Of a stretch of 64,000 bases of DNA, positions 27,799 through 37,129 are shown piece by piece. Both the position numbers and the translations under genes were made by a program. Source of the stretch: Methanobacteriaceae archaeon (lineage in GTDB: Archaea; Methanobacteriota; Methanobacteria; Methanobacteriales; Methanobacteriaceae); NCBI GenBank assembly GCA_030656015.1, contig JAUSNX010000001.1, positions 186,001 through 250,000 on the forward strand, in the 5' to 3' direction. How positions within the stretch are numbered: the stretch's first letter is position 1; each line of letters starts with the position of its first letter. Below the pieces are notes generated by a model, which was given only the letters and a program-made list of their open reading frames with translations, did no database searches and was not told the origin of the DNA.

Positions 27799-28467
27799 AT
27801 GACGACAAAAAACATCACTATCTCAGGAACGGATCTTTCAACTCGAAAGATTAATCAGAAGATTAAAAAAGGATTGAGTGAAAATGAAAAGATTTTTTAT
27901 ATTGAAAATTCTCAAAAACTAGATTCGATTGTAGTGGGTTTACGAGAAGAATCTAATTTTAAATTAAAAGGTGAATTCGGAGATTTTGTTGGGGCATTGA
28001 ATGATGGTGCTAGAATAGAAATTTCAGGCAAAACTGGACGCTATGTAGGCAATAACATGACCCGTGGCGAAATTATTATCAATGGTACTGCCGAAGATGG
28101 TGTTGGATTTGGTACATACAATGGAACCATAGTTGTGAAGGGTAATGCTGGAGATTCTATTGGCCAGTTAAATAAAGGAGGCACTATTGTAATAGACGGA
28201 AACATAGGAAAATTAGCCGGGCTTTATATGCTTAGTGGTGAAATCATAGTAACTGGTGATGCTGGGGAAGATACTGGGGACTGGATGATCGGAGGAACCA
28301 TTTATGTAGGTGGCGATTTCCAGACAGGAACTAATGCTGAGGTCAGCGTACTGGAAAATTCCGATAAAAAAAAGCTTCAAAACATATTCCAAAATTATGG
28401 TATTGAAGCACCAATAGAGACTTTCAAAAAAATAGAACACCAGGAAATAAGACCGTTCTATGGATAA
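27799..28467 (+). CDS. Glutamate synthase, GXGXG (alpha domain 3-like) subunit
   Basis: The 222-residue protein has an N-terminal linker (STRKINQKIKKGLSENEK) and a beta-helix with repeats such as GDFVGALNDGARIEISGKTG, GNAGDSIGQLNKGGTIVIDG and GDAGEDTGDWMIGGTIYVGG. In archaeal-type glutamate synthase the domains of the bacterial large chain are split among separate genes, and this one corresponds to the GXGXG domain. The FMN subunit follows 11 bases later. GAGGAT precedes the ATG. Confidence 0.92.
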   Translation: MTTKNITISGTDLSTRKINQKIKKGLSENEKIFYIENSQKLDSIVVGLREESNFKLKGEFGDFVGALNDGARIEISGKTGRYVGNNMTRGEIIINGTAEDGVGFGTYNGTIVVKGNAGDSIGQLNKGGTIVIDGNIGKLAGLYMLSGEIIVTGDAGEDTGDWMIGGTIYVGGDFQTGTNAEVSVLENSDKKKLQNIFQNYGIEAPIETFKKIEHQEIRPFYG

Positions 28468-28478
28468 GAGGGATTTAA

Positions 28479-30341
28479 ATGGTACAAATATTATTAACTG
28501 ACCCTAAAAAATGTGATGGGTGTAAAGATTGTATAGAAGCGTGCGAAAAGGTAAATGGTGCCAGCGCATTATTTTTAAATAAAAGGAGTGAAGGTTATTC
28601 AGCTATTGTTTGTCAACAGTGCGTGGATCCTGCCTGTGCAAGAGGATGTTTTAAAGATTCAATTAGTCGGGAAAATGGTATAGTTAAACTAAATCAGGAA
28701 TCATGTGCTGGTTGTAAGATATGCATGTTAATGTGTCCTATTGGAGGAATAACTTACACAGAAAGTGGTATGCTTAAATGCGATCAACAGTGCGTTAATG
28801 ATTCTAATGATACTCCCGCCTGCGTTAGTGCGTGTGAAAGCGGGTGTTTGGAAGCAGTTGATGTTAAGGAATTTGCAACGGGCATACAAAAAGGTTTTGA
28901 ATTAAGTCCCACTACCTCAAATAATTCTTTTAATTCAAATTCAACATCATCCGATCTTTCAGCAGCGACCCAGGGTCTTTGTGTTTTCTGTGGTACTTGT
29001 GAAATAGTATGTCCCACTGATGCCATAAAAGTAATTGATGGACAGCCGGAAATAAATAAAAACCTATGTATTATGTGTAATTCCTGTCTGGCCTCCTGTC
29101 CAGTTTTAATTCCCACCGGTGCCGGTAGCATATGGGATCCAAGAACCATAGCAGACATCCGATACACTTCCAAGGCAGGGAAGTATGTTTTGAGAGGATT
29201 TGGTACCGAAAGGAAACTCCCTAACTTTGATGATATCATCATATTACCTGCCCAGGCATCAATAGCTCCAGTTGACAAGTATCGGGAAGCGTGCAACACC
29301 CAGGTCGTACTAGGTACCAGGTATGCAGAAGAGCCATTAACTTTACAAACTCCTGTTTTAATTGCAGGTATGTCATTTGGTGCTCTGAGTAAAGAAAGTA
29401 AACTGGCCATGGCCAAGGGTAGCTCCATGGTTGGATCCTGTGCCAATACCGGTGAAGGTGGAATGCTACCAGAAGAAAGAGAAATGGCTGAAAATTTAGT
29501 GGTACAATATTCTTCAGGACGTTTTGGTGTTTCTTCAGACTATTTGAATGTTTCAGATGCCATTGAAGTTAAAATTGGACAGGGTGCTAAGCCTGGAATG
29601 GGTGGGCATCTTTTAGCAGAAAAGGTCAGTCAAGAAGTGGCTGAAATAAGAGGAATACCCTTGGGAACTGATGCTCTGAGCCCTGCCCGGTTTTTAGATG
29701 CTACTCGCGAAGGAGACCTTGCTAAACACATTGAACTATTAAGAGAAGTTACAGACTGGAGAGTTCCTATAATTGTTAAATTAGGTCCCGGTAGAGTTGA
29801 TGAAGATGTTAAGATTGCGGCCGAGGCCGGTGCAGACATAATATCCGTGGACGGAATGGAAGGAGGAACTGGTGCTGCTCCCGAAGTAGTTATAGAACAT
29901 ACTGGTGTTCCTACCATGGCTTCACTGGTACAGGCGGTGAATGGCCTAAAAGAAATCGGTTTAAAAGACGAAGTAGATCTCATTATTACTGGTGGTATTC
30001 GTAGCGGTGCAGATGTGGCCAAGGCAATGGCTATGGGTGCTGATGCAGCTTATATTGGAACCGGAGCCATGATTGCCATGGGATGTCGTGCGTGTCGTAT
30101 GTGTTACACTGGTAAATGTCCCGTAGGAGTGGCTACCCAGGACCCAATCCTGAGAGAAAGAATGGATTTAGATTTATCTGCTATGAGAGTTGCTAATTAT
30201 ATTAAATCCATGACTGAAGAAACCAAGATGTTAGCCCAGCTAACTGGTCACGATGATATAAGAAAATTCTCTACAGATGATTTAAGAGCATTAGATATTA
30301 ATGCTGCTGCCATAACTGGTTTAAGACTTATTGGAAATTAA
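28479..30341 (+). CDS. gltB: Archaeal-type glutamate synthase, ferredoxin/FMN subunit
   Basis: The 620-residue protein begins with a polyferredoxin-like part of about 210 residues, with clusters CDGCKDCIEACEKVNG, CQQCVDPACARGC, CAGCKICMLMCP, CVFCGTCEIVCP and CIMCNSCLASCP. The FMN-binding synthase domain follows, with GMSFGALSKESKLAMAKGS, GQGAKPGMGGHLLAEKVS, SVDGMEGGTGAAPEV and ITGGIRSGADVAKAMAMGAD, then a late cysteine group CRACRMCYTGKCPVGVAT for a 3Fe-4S or 4Fe-4S site. It makes glutamate from 2-oxoglutarate and ammonia channelled from glutamine. The amidotransferase subunit is not adjacent. Confidence 0.94.
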   Translation: MVQILLTDPKKCDGCKDCIEACEKVNGASALFLNKRSEGYSAIVCQQCVDPACARGCFKDSISRENGIVKLNQESCAGCKICMLMCPIGGITYTESGMLKCDQQCVNDSNDTPACVSACESGCLEAVDVKEFATGIQKGFELSPTTSNNSFNSNSTSSDLSAATQGLCVFCGTCEIVCPTDAIKVIDGQPEINKNLCIMCNSCLASCPVLIPTGAGSIWDPRTIADIRYTSKAGKYVLRGFGTERKLPNFDDIIILPAQASIAPVDKYREACNTQVVLGTRYAEEPLTLQTPVLIAGMSFGALSKESKLAMAKGSSMVGSCANTGEGGMLPEEREMAENLVVQYSSGRFGVSSDYLNVSDAIEVKIGQGAKPGMGGHLLAEKVSQEVAEIRGIPLGTDALSPARFLDATREGDLAKHIELLREVTDWRVPIIVKLGPGRVDEDVKIAAEAGADIISVDGMEGGTGAAPEVVIEHTGVPTMASLVQAVNGLKEIGLKDEVDLIITGGIRSGADVAKAMAMGADAAYIGTGAMIAMGCRACRMCYTGKCPVGVATQDPILRERMDLDLSAMRVANYIKSMTEETKMLAQLTGHDDIRKFSTDDLRALDINAAAITGLRLIGN

Positions 30342-30505
30342 TATAAATTAATTATTTATTTTTTCAATAAATCTAATTATTCTATTTTTTAAATTTTTTT
30401 AGAAATAAATATAGATTGAAAATATATTTATAATTCACTTGGAATTATAATATTTTTTTAGAATTTTTTTTAAAAAATTAAAATCTATTTAAATAAAAAA
30501 AAAGA

Positions 30506-32062
30506 TTAAAAATTGAAAAGAGAAGTTTGCTTTCCTTTATCCTCTTCTTTGGCATTTTTATCTTCTTCTTCTTCATTATTATTTACCTTTTTAGCCTTGG
30601 ATTTAGAAGATTTTTTATCTTTTTCTGAATCATTTTTGGCTTGTTTTTTAGCCTTGCTTTCATCTTTAGAAACTACCTTCTTTTCAGACTTTATTTTATC
30701 AATATCAACTTTTTTAGAGGAATATTCCGCTTTAGCTGGTGGTGAAATACTTGAAAAGAGAGAAGATTCTCCTCCTTCAGATATATCTGGGACCTGATCT
30801 TCAGCCTTTTTCTTAGCTAACTTCTCAGCATTTACTTTTTTAGCAATTTTTTTAGGAATCTTTTTACTACGGAAAAGCTTTATCTCATCGTCTTCCAGTC
30901 CCAAATAAGTGGAAATCTCATAGGCCACTTCATCATTGGTAAACATTATCTCCATAAAAGGAAATTGAGCAATGGCCACTTGATTAGAAACATGAAGTTT
31001 TTCTGCCATTTTTGAGGCCACTTTATCACGCATATCCCTCTTAGAACGGGTTCTGCCAAGCAGAGCGAATGATGAGGATCCCGTGTATCTGGCAAACTTA
31101 CGATAAGTTTCATCCTTGGATAAAGCCACCCCTAAACCCATTAAATCTGAAGCATATCTCCAGTAAGTATAATTACGGCTGGATATAGCTCTTCCAAAAT
31201 ATAAATCTGCCTGGGAAATCATTTCATAAGCTTTTTGGATTTCATGGGGTTTTTCATATTCCCTTGGAATATTTTCAGCAATAATTTCCATTACTAATGT
31301 TGGATCTTCATTCAGGCGCATGGCCTGTTTTACCTTCTTCAATGTTTTACTTTTTAGAACAATTCTAACTGAATCAAAAATATTGGAAGTAGCGTCCTTG
31401 ATACCTACCACAGCTATATCTTCCATGGTAATTTGGTCCTTTCCCTGGGCCATAACTTCCAGATCATTTATAGCCGATCTCATATCACCACTGGAACGTT
31501 TGGCCAGTTCTTTTATGACATCATCATCAAATTTAACCCCTTCCTTATGACAAATCTTTTTTAAGAAAGCAGCTATAGAATTGGTATGCACTTTCTGCAT
31601 CTTAATAACCTGGCACTTGGTTTTAATGGTTTTAAGACGCTTACTATAGAAATCATTAGCCGCTAAAATAAGTGGATGTTTTCCATCCTTGATAATCTTT
31701 CCAATGGCCCTTGTTCCACCCCTATCATCATTTCCATGGATTCCATCAACTTCATCCAGAACTATGAGTTTTAATCCCTGGTTATAAAGAGACCTGGTGG
31801 CAGAAGCTTCACCCACAGTATTCATTATAATATCATAGGAACGCTTGTCACTGGCATTGAGTTCCACTGAATCTGAAAATTCATTGGCTATTACATGGGC
31901 CATGGTGGTTTTTCCTGTGCCTGGCGGACCAACTAGAAGCAAGCATTGCTGTGGTTCGCCTTTATGCCAGCCATCAACCCATTCCTTAATCTCTTTTTTG
32001 GCCTTGGCATTGCCAATAACTTGATCAAAACTTTGAGGTCGATATTTTTCCGTCCATATCAT
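30506..32062 (-). CDS. rfcL: Replication factor C large subunit
   Basis: The 518-residue clamp-loader subunit has Walker [10 protein letters not shown] (45-53), Walker [11 protein letters not shown], and the AAA lid and collar domains to about residue 400. A long Lys/Glu/Ser-rich tail (about 410-505) ends in KQTSLFNF, which matches a PCNA-interacting motif (Q-x-x-L-F-x-F). RFC opens the PCNA ring and loads it on primed DNA. The small subunit is encoded 112 bases upstream on the same strand, so an rfcS-rfcL operon is likely. GAGGACAG precedes the ATG. Confidence 0.97.
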   Translation of the reverse strand: MIWTEKYRPQSFDQVIGNAKAKKEIKEWVDGWHKGEPQQCLLLVGPPGTGKTTMAHVIANEFSDSVELNASDKRSYDIIMNTVGEASATRSLYNQGLKLIVLDEVDGIHGNDDRGGTRAIGKIIKDGKHPLILAANDFYSKRLKTIKTKCQVIKMQKVHTNSIAAFLKKICHKEGVKFDDDVIKELAKRSSGDMRSAINDLEVMAQGKDQITMEDIAVVGIKDATSNIFDSVRIVLKSKTLKKVKQAMRLNEDPTLVMEIIAENIPREYEKPHEIQKAYEMISQADLYFGRAISSRNYTYWRYASDLMGLGVALSKDETYRKFARYTGSSSFALLGRTRSKRDMRDKVASKMAEKLHVSNQVAIAQFPFMEIMFTNDEVAYEISTYLGLEDDEIKLFRSKKIPKKIAKKVNAEKLAKKKAEDQVPDISEGGESSLFSSISPPAKAEYSSKKVDIDKIKSEKKVVSKDESKAKKQAKNDSEKDKKSSKSKAKKVNNNEEEEDKNAKEEDKGKQTSLFNF

Positions 32063-32174
32063 TTAATCTGTCCTCTTGAGAGCATATATTTAATATAATT
32101 CTTTAAAATTATATTAAAATTTTAATTCCAAGTTTTTAAAATTTCAAATTTTTATTAATTTAAATAATTGAGTC

Positions 32175-33137
32175 TTAAACCTTTGATTTGGCTAAAAATT
32201 TAGTCAAAAGAGCTTCCAATTGTATACGTGGATTAGCTCCCTCTCTGATTCTAAAATCAGTTTCTCCAATGGCTTCAATTAAGTATATATAAACTTCCTT
32301 GTCAATGGTATCGTCCATAGCCATTCTAGAAACGTCCTGATAAATCTGATTTACCATATCTTCGCCACTAGTTCCCTGTAAAACCATGATTTCCCTTAAT
32401 GTATCCCGGGCACCCATGAAATCTCCATTTAAAGCTACGGTGACCATTTTACGAACGTCTTTTGGTCGGGCCTTAGATACCACATCATAGATACTTTCTT
32501 CAGTTATTTTTTCATCTATAGAAGCTGAAGATTGTAAAATATTTATAGCCTTACGCACATCCCCTTCTGCAAAATAGACTATGGTTTCAATGGCTTGGAG
32601 ATCATATTCTAAATTTTCCTGGGTGGCAATGTATTCCAGACGTTTAATTATATGATGGCCTTTCACCGGTGCAAAGCGGAAAATAGCGCAACGGGACTGT
32701 ATCGGATCAATTATCTTAGAAGAATAATTACATGACAATATAAATGAAGCGGTCTTGGTGTACATCTCCATTTCTCGCCTAAGAGCGTGTTGGGCGTCTT
32801 TAGTCATATTGTCCACTTCATCCAGGAAAATTATCCTGAAAGGGGCTCCCACTGGTTTTAATCGACAGAAATGTTTAATATGGGTCCTTACTGTGTCAAT
32901 TCCCCTGGCATCAGATGCATTGAGTTCTAAAAAATTCTGTCTCCAGTATTCTCCTAAAACTGATTTTGCTAGTGCCAATGAAGTGGTTGTCTTTCCCACA
33001 CCTGCAGGTCCAGTAAACATGAGATTAGGCATGCTTTTTTCTTCTACATATCTTTTAAGCCTGTCAACAATATGTTCTTGACCTACAATTTCATCCAGAT
33101 TGCCTGGCCTATATTTTTCTACCCATGGTCCACTCAT
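32175..33137 (-). CDS. rfcS: Replication factor C small subunit
   Basis: The 320-residue protein has [11 protein letters not shown] (Walker A), [11 protein letters not shown] (Walker B) and the SRC motif in [10 protein letters not shown], all typical of the RFC small subunit. An ATG at 33170 would add 11 residues, but GGTGATTTC directly precedes the ATG at 33137, giving [20 protein letters not shown], the usual start. No intein is present. Together with RfcL it forms the archaeal clamp loader. Confidence 0.97.
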   Translation of the reverse strand: MSGPWVEKYRPGNLDEIVGQEHIVDRLKRYVEEKSMPNLMFTGPAGVGKTTTSLALAKSVLGEYWRQNFLELNASDARGIDTVRTHIKHFCRLKPVGAPFRIIFLDEVDNMTKDAQHALRREMEMYTKTASFILSCNYSSKIIDPIQSRCAIFRFAPVKGHHIIKRLEYIATQENLEYDLQAIETIVYFAEGDVRKAINILQSSASIDEKITEESIYDVVSKARPKDVRKMVTVALNGDFMGARDTLREIMVLQGTSGEDMVNQIYQDVSRMAMDDTIDKEVYIYLIEAIGETDFRIREGANPRIQLEALLTKFLAKSKV

Positions 33138-33569
33138 GAAATCACCGTTAATAATTTTAATATATGTCAATTAATTTAATATACATCAATTCAACAATTT
33201 ATTAGTTAATAACTCATTAAAAAGAGTATTAATCTATTAAATAAGATTTAGAGTTATAATATATTTTATAGTACTAATCAATTTTATTATATTTATTTAT
33301 AAAAAACTTATTTTTAAATAATTTTATTCTTATTTTAATTTGTTTAGGGACTTATTAATTATATGCTTTAGTTGAAAATTATTTTCAATAACTATGATCT
33401 ATATCATATTTACTTTGTATTTTACTAAAAATTAATTTTCATAGTTCCATAAAGACATGAATCAACACATTTGTTTAAAAGCAATGTATTGGCCTTAAAA
33501 ATAAACAGAAAAACTTTATTATTGAAAATTAAATAATAATTAATTAAATAAGCTATAAGAGAAAATACC
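33138..33569. other. Gene-free stretch between rfcS and the HEAT gene
   Basis: These 432 AT-rich bases lie between divergent genes. Near 33157-33190 an approximate direct repeat is seen (AATATATGTCAATTA and AATATACATCAATTC), close to the rfcS start and possibly in its promoter. An antisense frame near 33425-33570 has no support. I see nothing else. Confidence 0.4.
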
Positions 33570-34277
33570 ATGATTTCCATAGAAGATCTGGAAAAAATGA
33601 GGGACGAAAAAGATGTTAGTGGCCTCATAAAAGCACTGGATGAAGATAATCGAATCAGAGAAAAGGCAGCATATATTCTAGGAGATGTTAAATCCGAAGA
33701 ATCTGTTGATTCCTTAATCAACTGTTTAAATGATGATTACTGGCCTGTTCGTAAGGCAGCTACTCTTTCACTGGGCCGAATTGGAAATAAAAAGGCACTT
33801 GATCCAATTATTGGAATGTTGAAAGATAGTTACTGGCATGTTAGAGAAACAGCGGCCTTGGCTCTGGGCGCAATTGGAGATAAAAGAGCCGTTGAACCTA
33901 TAATTGAAGCCTTAAAAGACGGTACTTTGAATGTTAAATGTGAAGTGGTAGATGCCTTGGGCAGTTTAGGGGATGCAAAAGCAGTCATACCATTAACTGA
34001 AATTTTAGGAGAGGAAGATTATTTATTAAGGGCCTGTACCGTAACTTCTCTGGGTAAAATTGGAGATAATGTGGCCGTGAAAGCACTGGTTAATTCATTA
34101 AATGATGAGAGTTATTTTGTCCGAGTAAATGCTACCAATGCCCTGGGAACAATAGGTGACGAAGAAGCACTTCCTTATCTTCAAGAAGCCCTCGAAAATT
34201 CAAATGGAGAATCTCATGGATTTGAGATTGCACTTGAAAAGGCCATAAAAGAAATTAAAATAAAAAATAAGTCATAA
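33570..34277 (+). CDS. HEAT-repeat protein (PBS lyase-like), 235 residues
   Basis: The protein consists of about seven HEAT-like repeats with the typical pattern of a D-W-x-V-R turn followed by AALALGAIGDKRAVEPIIEA or its variants (YWPVRKAATLSLGRIG, YWHVRETAALALGAIG, LNVKCEVVDALGSLG, YFVRVNATNALGTIG). It should be a curved helical scaffold for protein contacts. It is longer than the HEAT protein at 11498-11929 but of the same general type. Its partner is not known. Confidence 0.9.
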   Translation: MISIEDLEKMRDEKDVSGLIKALDEDNRIREKAAYILGDVKSEESVDSLINCLNDDYWPVRKAATLSLGRIGNKKALDPIIGMLKDSYWHVRETAALALGAIGDKRAVEPIIEALKDGTLNVKCEVVDALGSLGDAKAVIPLTEILGEEDYLLRACTVTSLGKIGDNVAVKALVNSLNDESYFVRVNATNALGTIGDEEALPYLQEALENSNGESHGFEIALEKAIKEIKIKNKS

Positions 34278-34377
34278 TTATAATTAAACTTAAAATTAAC
34301 TTTTTTTATCAGTATCATCAGTTTTTTAAAAAATTAGAATTTTATATAATAATAAAAATAATAAAAAGGATTATTCA

Positions 34378-34851
34378 ATGACACTTAAAATTCAGATTGA
34401 AGAGATTGAGATTGAAGAAATAGATAATAACATTTATGAGTTGTTATTATTAGGAGATTCTTCTAAAGAGATGTTAAATGATTATCTTGGCCGTAGCCAA
34501 CTATATGTGGCGAAAAAAAGTGGCAATGTGGTAGGGATAATTGTTATAATGCCCACCAGACCAAAGACTTTGGAAATTGTAAACATTGCCGTTAGAGAAG
34601 AATTTCAGAAAAAAGGAATTGGTAAACAACTAATAAATTATGTTATATCTATGGCCATGAAAGTGGAAACCCGAATCATCGAAATTGGAACTGGAAATTG
34701 TGGAATAAATCAAATAGCTTTATACCAAAAATGTGGTTTTCGGATTGTAGGGGTAGACTCTGATTTTTTTATCAAACACCACTATAAAGAAGAAATATAT
34801 GAAAATGGTATCCAATGTAAAGATATGATTCGGATGCAGATGTATTTATGA
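34378..34851 (+). CDS. GNAT family N-acetyltransferase
   Basis: The 157-residue protein shows the acetyl-CoA binding motif of GNAT enzymes, VREEFQKKGIGKQLINYVIS near residues 72-91, preceded by the strand TLEIVNIA and followed by NQIALYQKCGFRIVGV near 116-131. Its substrate cannot be read from sequence. AAGGATTATTC precedes the ATG. It stands 100 bases after the HEAT gene on the same strand and is convergent with aroE. Confidence 0.87.
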   Translation: MTLKIQIEEIEIEEIDNNIYELLLLGDSSKEMLNDYLGRSQLYVAKKSGNVVGIIVIMPTRPKTLEIVNIAVREEFQKKGIGKQLINYVISMAMKVETRIIEIGTGNCGINQIALYQKCGFRIVGVDSDFFIKHHYKEEIYENGIQCKDMIRMQMYL

Positions 34852-34898
34852 CTTTAAAACTATAATAAATCTTTAAAAATGATTTTTTGAAATAATAA

Positions 34899-35741
34899 TT
34901 ATAATAAAGCAAGTAATGTTTTTTCCATAATATCTACTGGGGGTTCTTGGCCAGTCCATATTTTAAATGCCTCTGCGCCTTGATAAAGTAACATCTTTAA
35001 TCCAGAAACACTTTTAGCCCCTGCCTTTTCAGCTTCCTTTAAAAGAACAGTTTCCATAGGATTATAAACCAGGTCATTAACCACCAGATCAGAATGCATC
35101 ATACTTGCATTGGCCAGAGGTTTATCATTAGTATGTGGATACATACCAATGGGTGTGGTGTTAATTAATATATCTGCCTTTGAAATTTCTTTTTCTAAAA
35201 TTTCTAAATTACCATAGAATATATTTGAATCAATCTTAGATTCAATTTCATTTTTTAATTTTAAAGCTTTTTCAAGAGTTCTATTAATTATAGTAATGCT
35301 TTCAATTCCTGAAAGAATTAATTGGAAAGTCACTGCCCGGGCCGCTCCACCAGCTCCCGCCAAAACCACTTTTTTATTTTTCACCTGAACAACTTCTTCC
35401 AATGCCCTTACAGCACCAATACCATCAGTATTATACCCAATAATCTTACCATTGACAAATTTAATAGTATTGACTGCTCCAATTAGTTCTGCAGGATTAT
35501 CTACCACATCTAAAAATTCCAGGACATTGGTTTTATGAGGAATGGTTACATTGAGGCCTTTGATTCCCAGAGCACTAGCGCATTTAATAGCTTCACCTAG
35601 CGCAGTAGTTTTAACATTGAAGGGAACATAAGCAAAATCCAGTCCCAAATATTCAAAAGCGGCATTATGCATTGGTGGGGACATGCTGTGTTCTACAGGA
35701 TCGCCAATTAAACCCACAATATTAGTTTTTCCAGTTATCAT
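34899..35741 (-). CDS. aroE: Shikimate dehydrogenase (NADP-dependent)
   Basis: The 280-residue enzyme reduces 3-dehydroshikimate to shikimate. Family motifs are GDPVEHSMSPPMHNAAF near 14-30, GLNVTIPHKTNVLEFLD near 63-79 with the catalytic lysine, GYNTDGIGAVRAL near 103 with the catalytic aspartate, VVLAGAGGAARAVTFQLI near 125-142 for NADP, and GLKMLLYQGAEAFKIWTG near the C-terminus. GGGAAGAT precedes the ATG. Two copies of a 14-base palindrome lie just upstream. Confidence 0.96.
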   Translation of the reverse strand: MITGKTNIVGLIGDPVEHSMSPPMHNAAFEYLGLDFAYVPFNVKTTALGEAIKCASALGIKGLNVTIPHKTNVLEFLDVVDNPAELIGAVNTIKFVNGKIIGYNTDGIGAVRALEEVVQVKNKKVVLAGAGGAARAVTFQLILSGIESITIINRTLEKALKLKNEIESKIDSNIFYGNLEILEKEISKADILINTTPIGMYPHTNDKPLANASMMHSDLVVNDLVYNPMETVLLKEAEKAGAKSVSGLKMLLYQGAEAFKIWTGQEPPVDIMEKTLLALL

Positions 35742-36159
35742 ATCTTCCCATTCTCCAATTAGTCCTAGATTTAATTATAATTAACTAATTATCAGATTAA
35801 TCCCCTAATTAATTATAATTAATATTAGTTTATAATTTTTATAATTATTCTACTTAATCTGTCTATTTTAGTTGATTTTCTAAAATAATTGTATAAAAAT
35901 ATTTATTAACCCATATTTTAAAAGTCCCATCATTAATTAGAGTACCATTAATTATATTAATCTATTTTTAGATAAAATTAGTGTTAGAACTTAAATAAAT
36001 TTGAAATCAAATACTAATTGAGTTAATCTTAGTAAATATTGATTATAAACTAATCCCATATGGATATTTTGGTTTAGTTAGAGTCAATGCACCTATTTGA
36101 TCTAGACCAGATTATAAAAATTAATATGTTTTAGGGGAACTTTAGGGGAGTGTGAAATT
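35742..36159. other. Gene-free stretch between aroE and the HARP gene
   Basis: This 418-base AT-rich region separates two divergent genes and must hold both promoters. It contains two copies of TTAATTATAATTAA and otherwise shows no coding frame or strong structure. Confidence 0.45.
35771..35822. promoter_or_regulatory. Two identical 14-base palindromes upstream of aroE
   Basis: TTAATTATAATTAA is a perfect palindrome and occurs at 35771-35784 and 35809-35822, 38 bases apart. The first copy is 30 bases from the aroE start codon. They may be operator sites for a dimeric regulator, though the A/T-only composition in an AT-rich genome lowers the weight. Confidence 0.35.
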
Positions 36160-36822
36160 TTGCTTGCAAAACAGAGATTTGTTCTGGATACAACTGCTTT
36201 TACAGATAATGTATTAAGAGATGACATGGGAAATGGTGATTTGACAAAATCAGTTGATGTAATGCTAGATTTACTGGCCAGGTCCAGAATAAAACTCAAT
36301 ATCAGTTGCCACATGCCCCCAGTAACTTATAAAGAGTTTTCAGATTACATGGCCCGCTATGAATGTCCTGAAGAAGTGATGGTAAAGGCCGAAACATGGA
36401 TTGTTAAAAAAACTCCTAATAGATATGATACTCAGATTCCCTCAGAAATTTTCTTTGAATATGTACAGGACATGAGAGAGAGGATGAATAAAGGAATGAA
36501 AACTTCTGAAACAGCAATATGGGAAGCAGCAATGGAATCCATGGTAATGACCTCTCGTGGGGAAGAAAAGAACAAAATAGAAATGGAAATCATTGGAAAA
36601 GCCATAAAAGACTTCCGAAAAAAATACCGGGCTGCACTTAGAAAAGGAACTCTGGACAGTGCCCCCGATCTTGATGTACTGCTTCTAGCTAAGGAATTAG
36701 GTGCTGGTGTAGTGGCTGCTGATGATGGAATTAGGGTCTGGGCCGAAAGATTGGGACTTAGATTTTTAAATGCTAATTCATTTCCTAAAATGTTAAAAGA
36801 ATATTTAAAATATTATGAGTAA
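36160..36822 (+). CDS. RNA-free ribonuclease P (HARP; formerly RNA ligase partner protein)
   Basis: The 220-residue protein matches the PIN-domain HARP family related to the Aquifex protein-only RNase P. Conserved acidic sites of the PIN fold are visible as FVLDTTAFTD (near 7-16), SAPDLDVLLLAKELG (near 171-185) and VVAADDGIRVWAERLG (near 188-203). A helical insert (about 70-150) with KKTPNRYDTQIPSE is typical of HARP. Members trim 5' leaders of tRNA precursors in vitro; in archaea that also have RNA-based RNase P the in vivo role is uncertain. The start is TTG, with GTGTGA upstream. Confidence 0.88.
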   Translation: MLAKQRFVLDTTAFTDNVLRDDMGNGDLTKSVDVMLDLLARSRIKLNISCHMPPVTYKEFSDYMARYECPEEVMVKAETWIVKKTPNRYDTQIPSEIFFEYVQDMRERMNKGMKTSETAIWEAAMESMVMTSRGEEKNKIEMEIIGKAIKDFRKKYRAALRKGTLDSAPDLDVLLLAKELGAGVVAADDGIRVWAERLGLRFLNANSFPKMLKEYLKYYE

Positions 36823-37129
36823 TCAAATACTGATTATTCATTTAAATTAATTAATATTCTATTCAATAAATTAATAATAAGTTTATTTTAAGGATGATTG
36901 TGAAGTTTGGGTACAATATCCCTAATTCCAGACTATATTAATCTATTAAAGCCATTATTTATTGCTAAATATTTTCCTACAGAAATTTATATCCCATTAA
37001 ACAGCTAAATCATTATATTCTTTTAAGTTCAAATTGTTTATTGTATTAAAAGAATAAAATTAAAAAAAATATTATAAAATAATTAAATTTAATAAACTTA
37101 TCAAATTTATCCTCTGGAGGAAGAATTTA
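36823..37129. other. Gene-free stretch upstream of hisS
   Basis: These 307 bases are AT-rich with no clear coding frame or strong hairpin. The hisS ribosome-binding site GGAGGAAG stands at its end. I see no tRNA-like or riboswitch structure here. Confidence 0.45.

Noticed and set aside
28784-29446. 220-codon minus-strand frame
   Set aside because: It is antisense to the glutamate synthase FMN subunit and shows no family motif.
33425-33721. Minus-strand frame upstream of and overlapping the HEAT gene
   Set aside because: Half is antisense to the HEAT repeats; no ribosome-binding site and no plausible fold.
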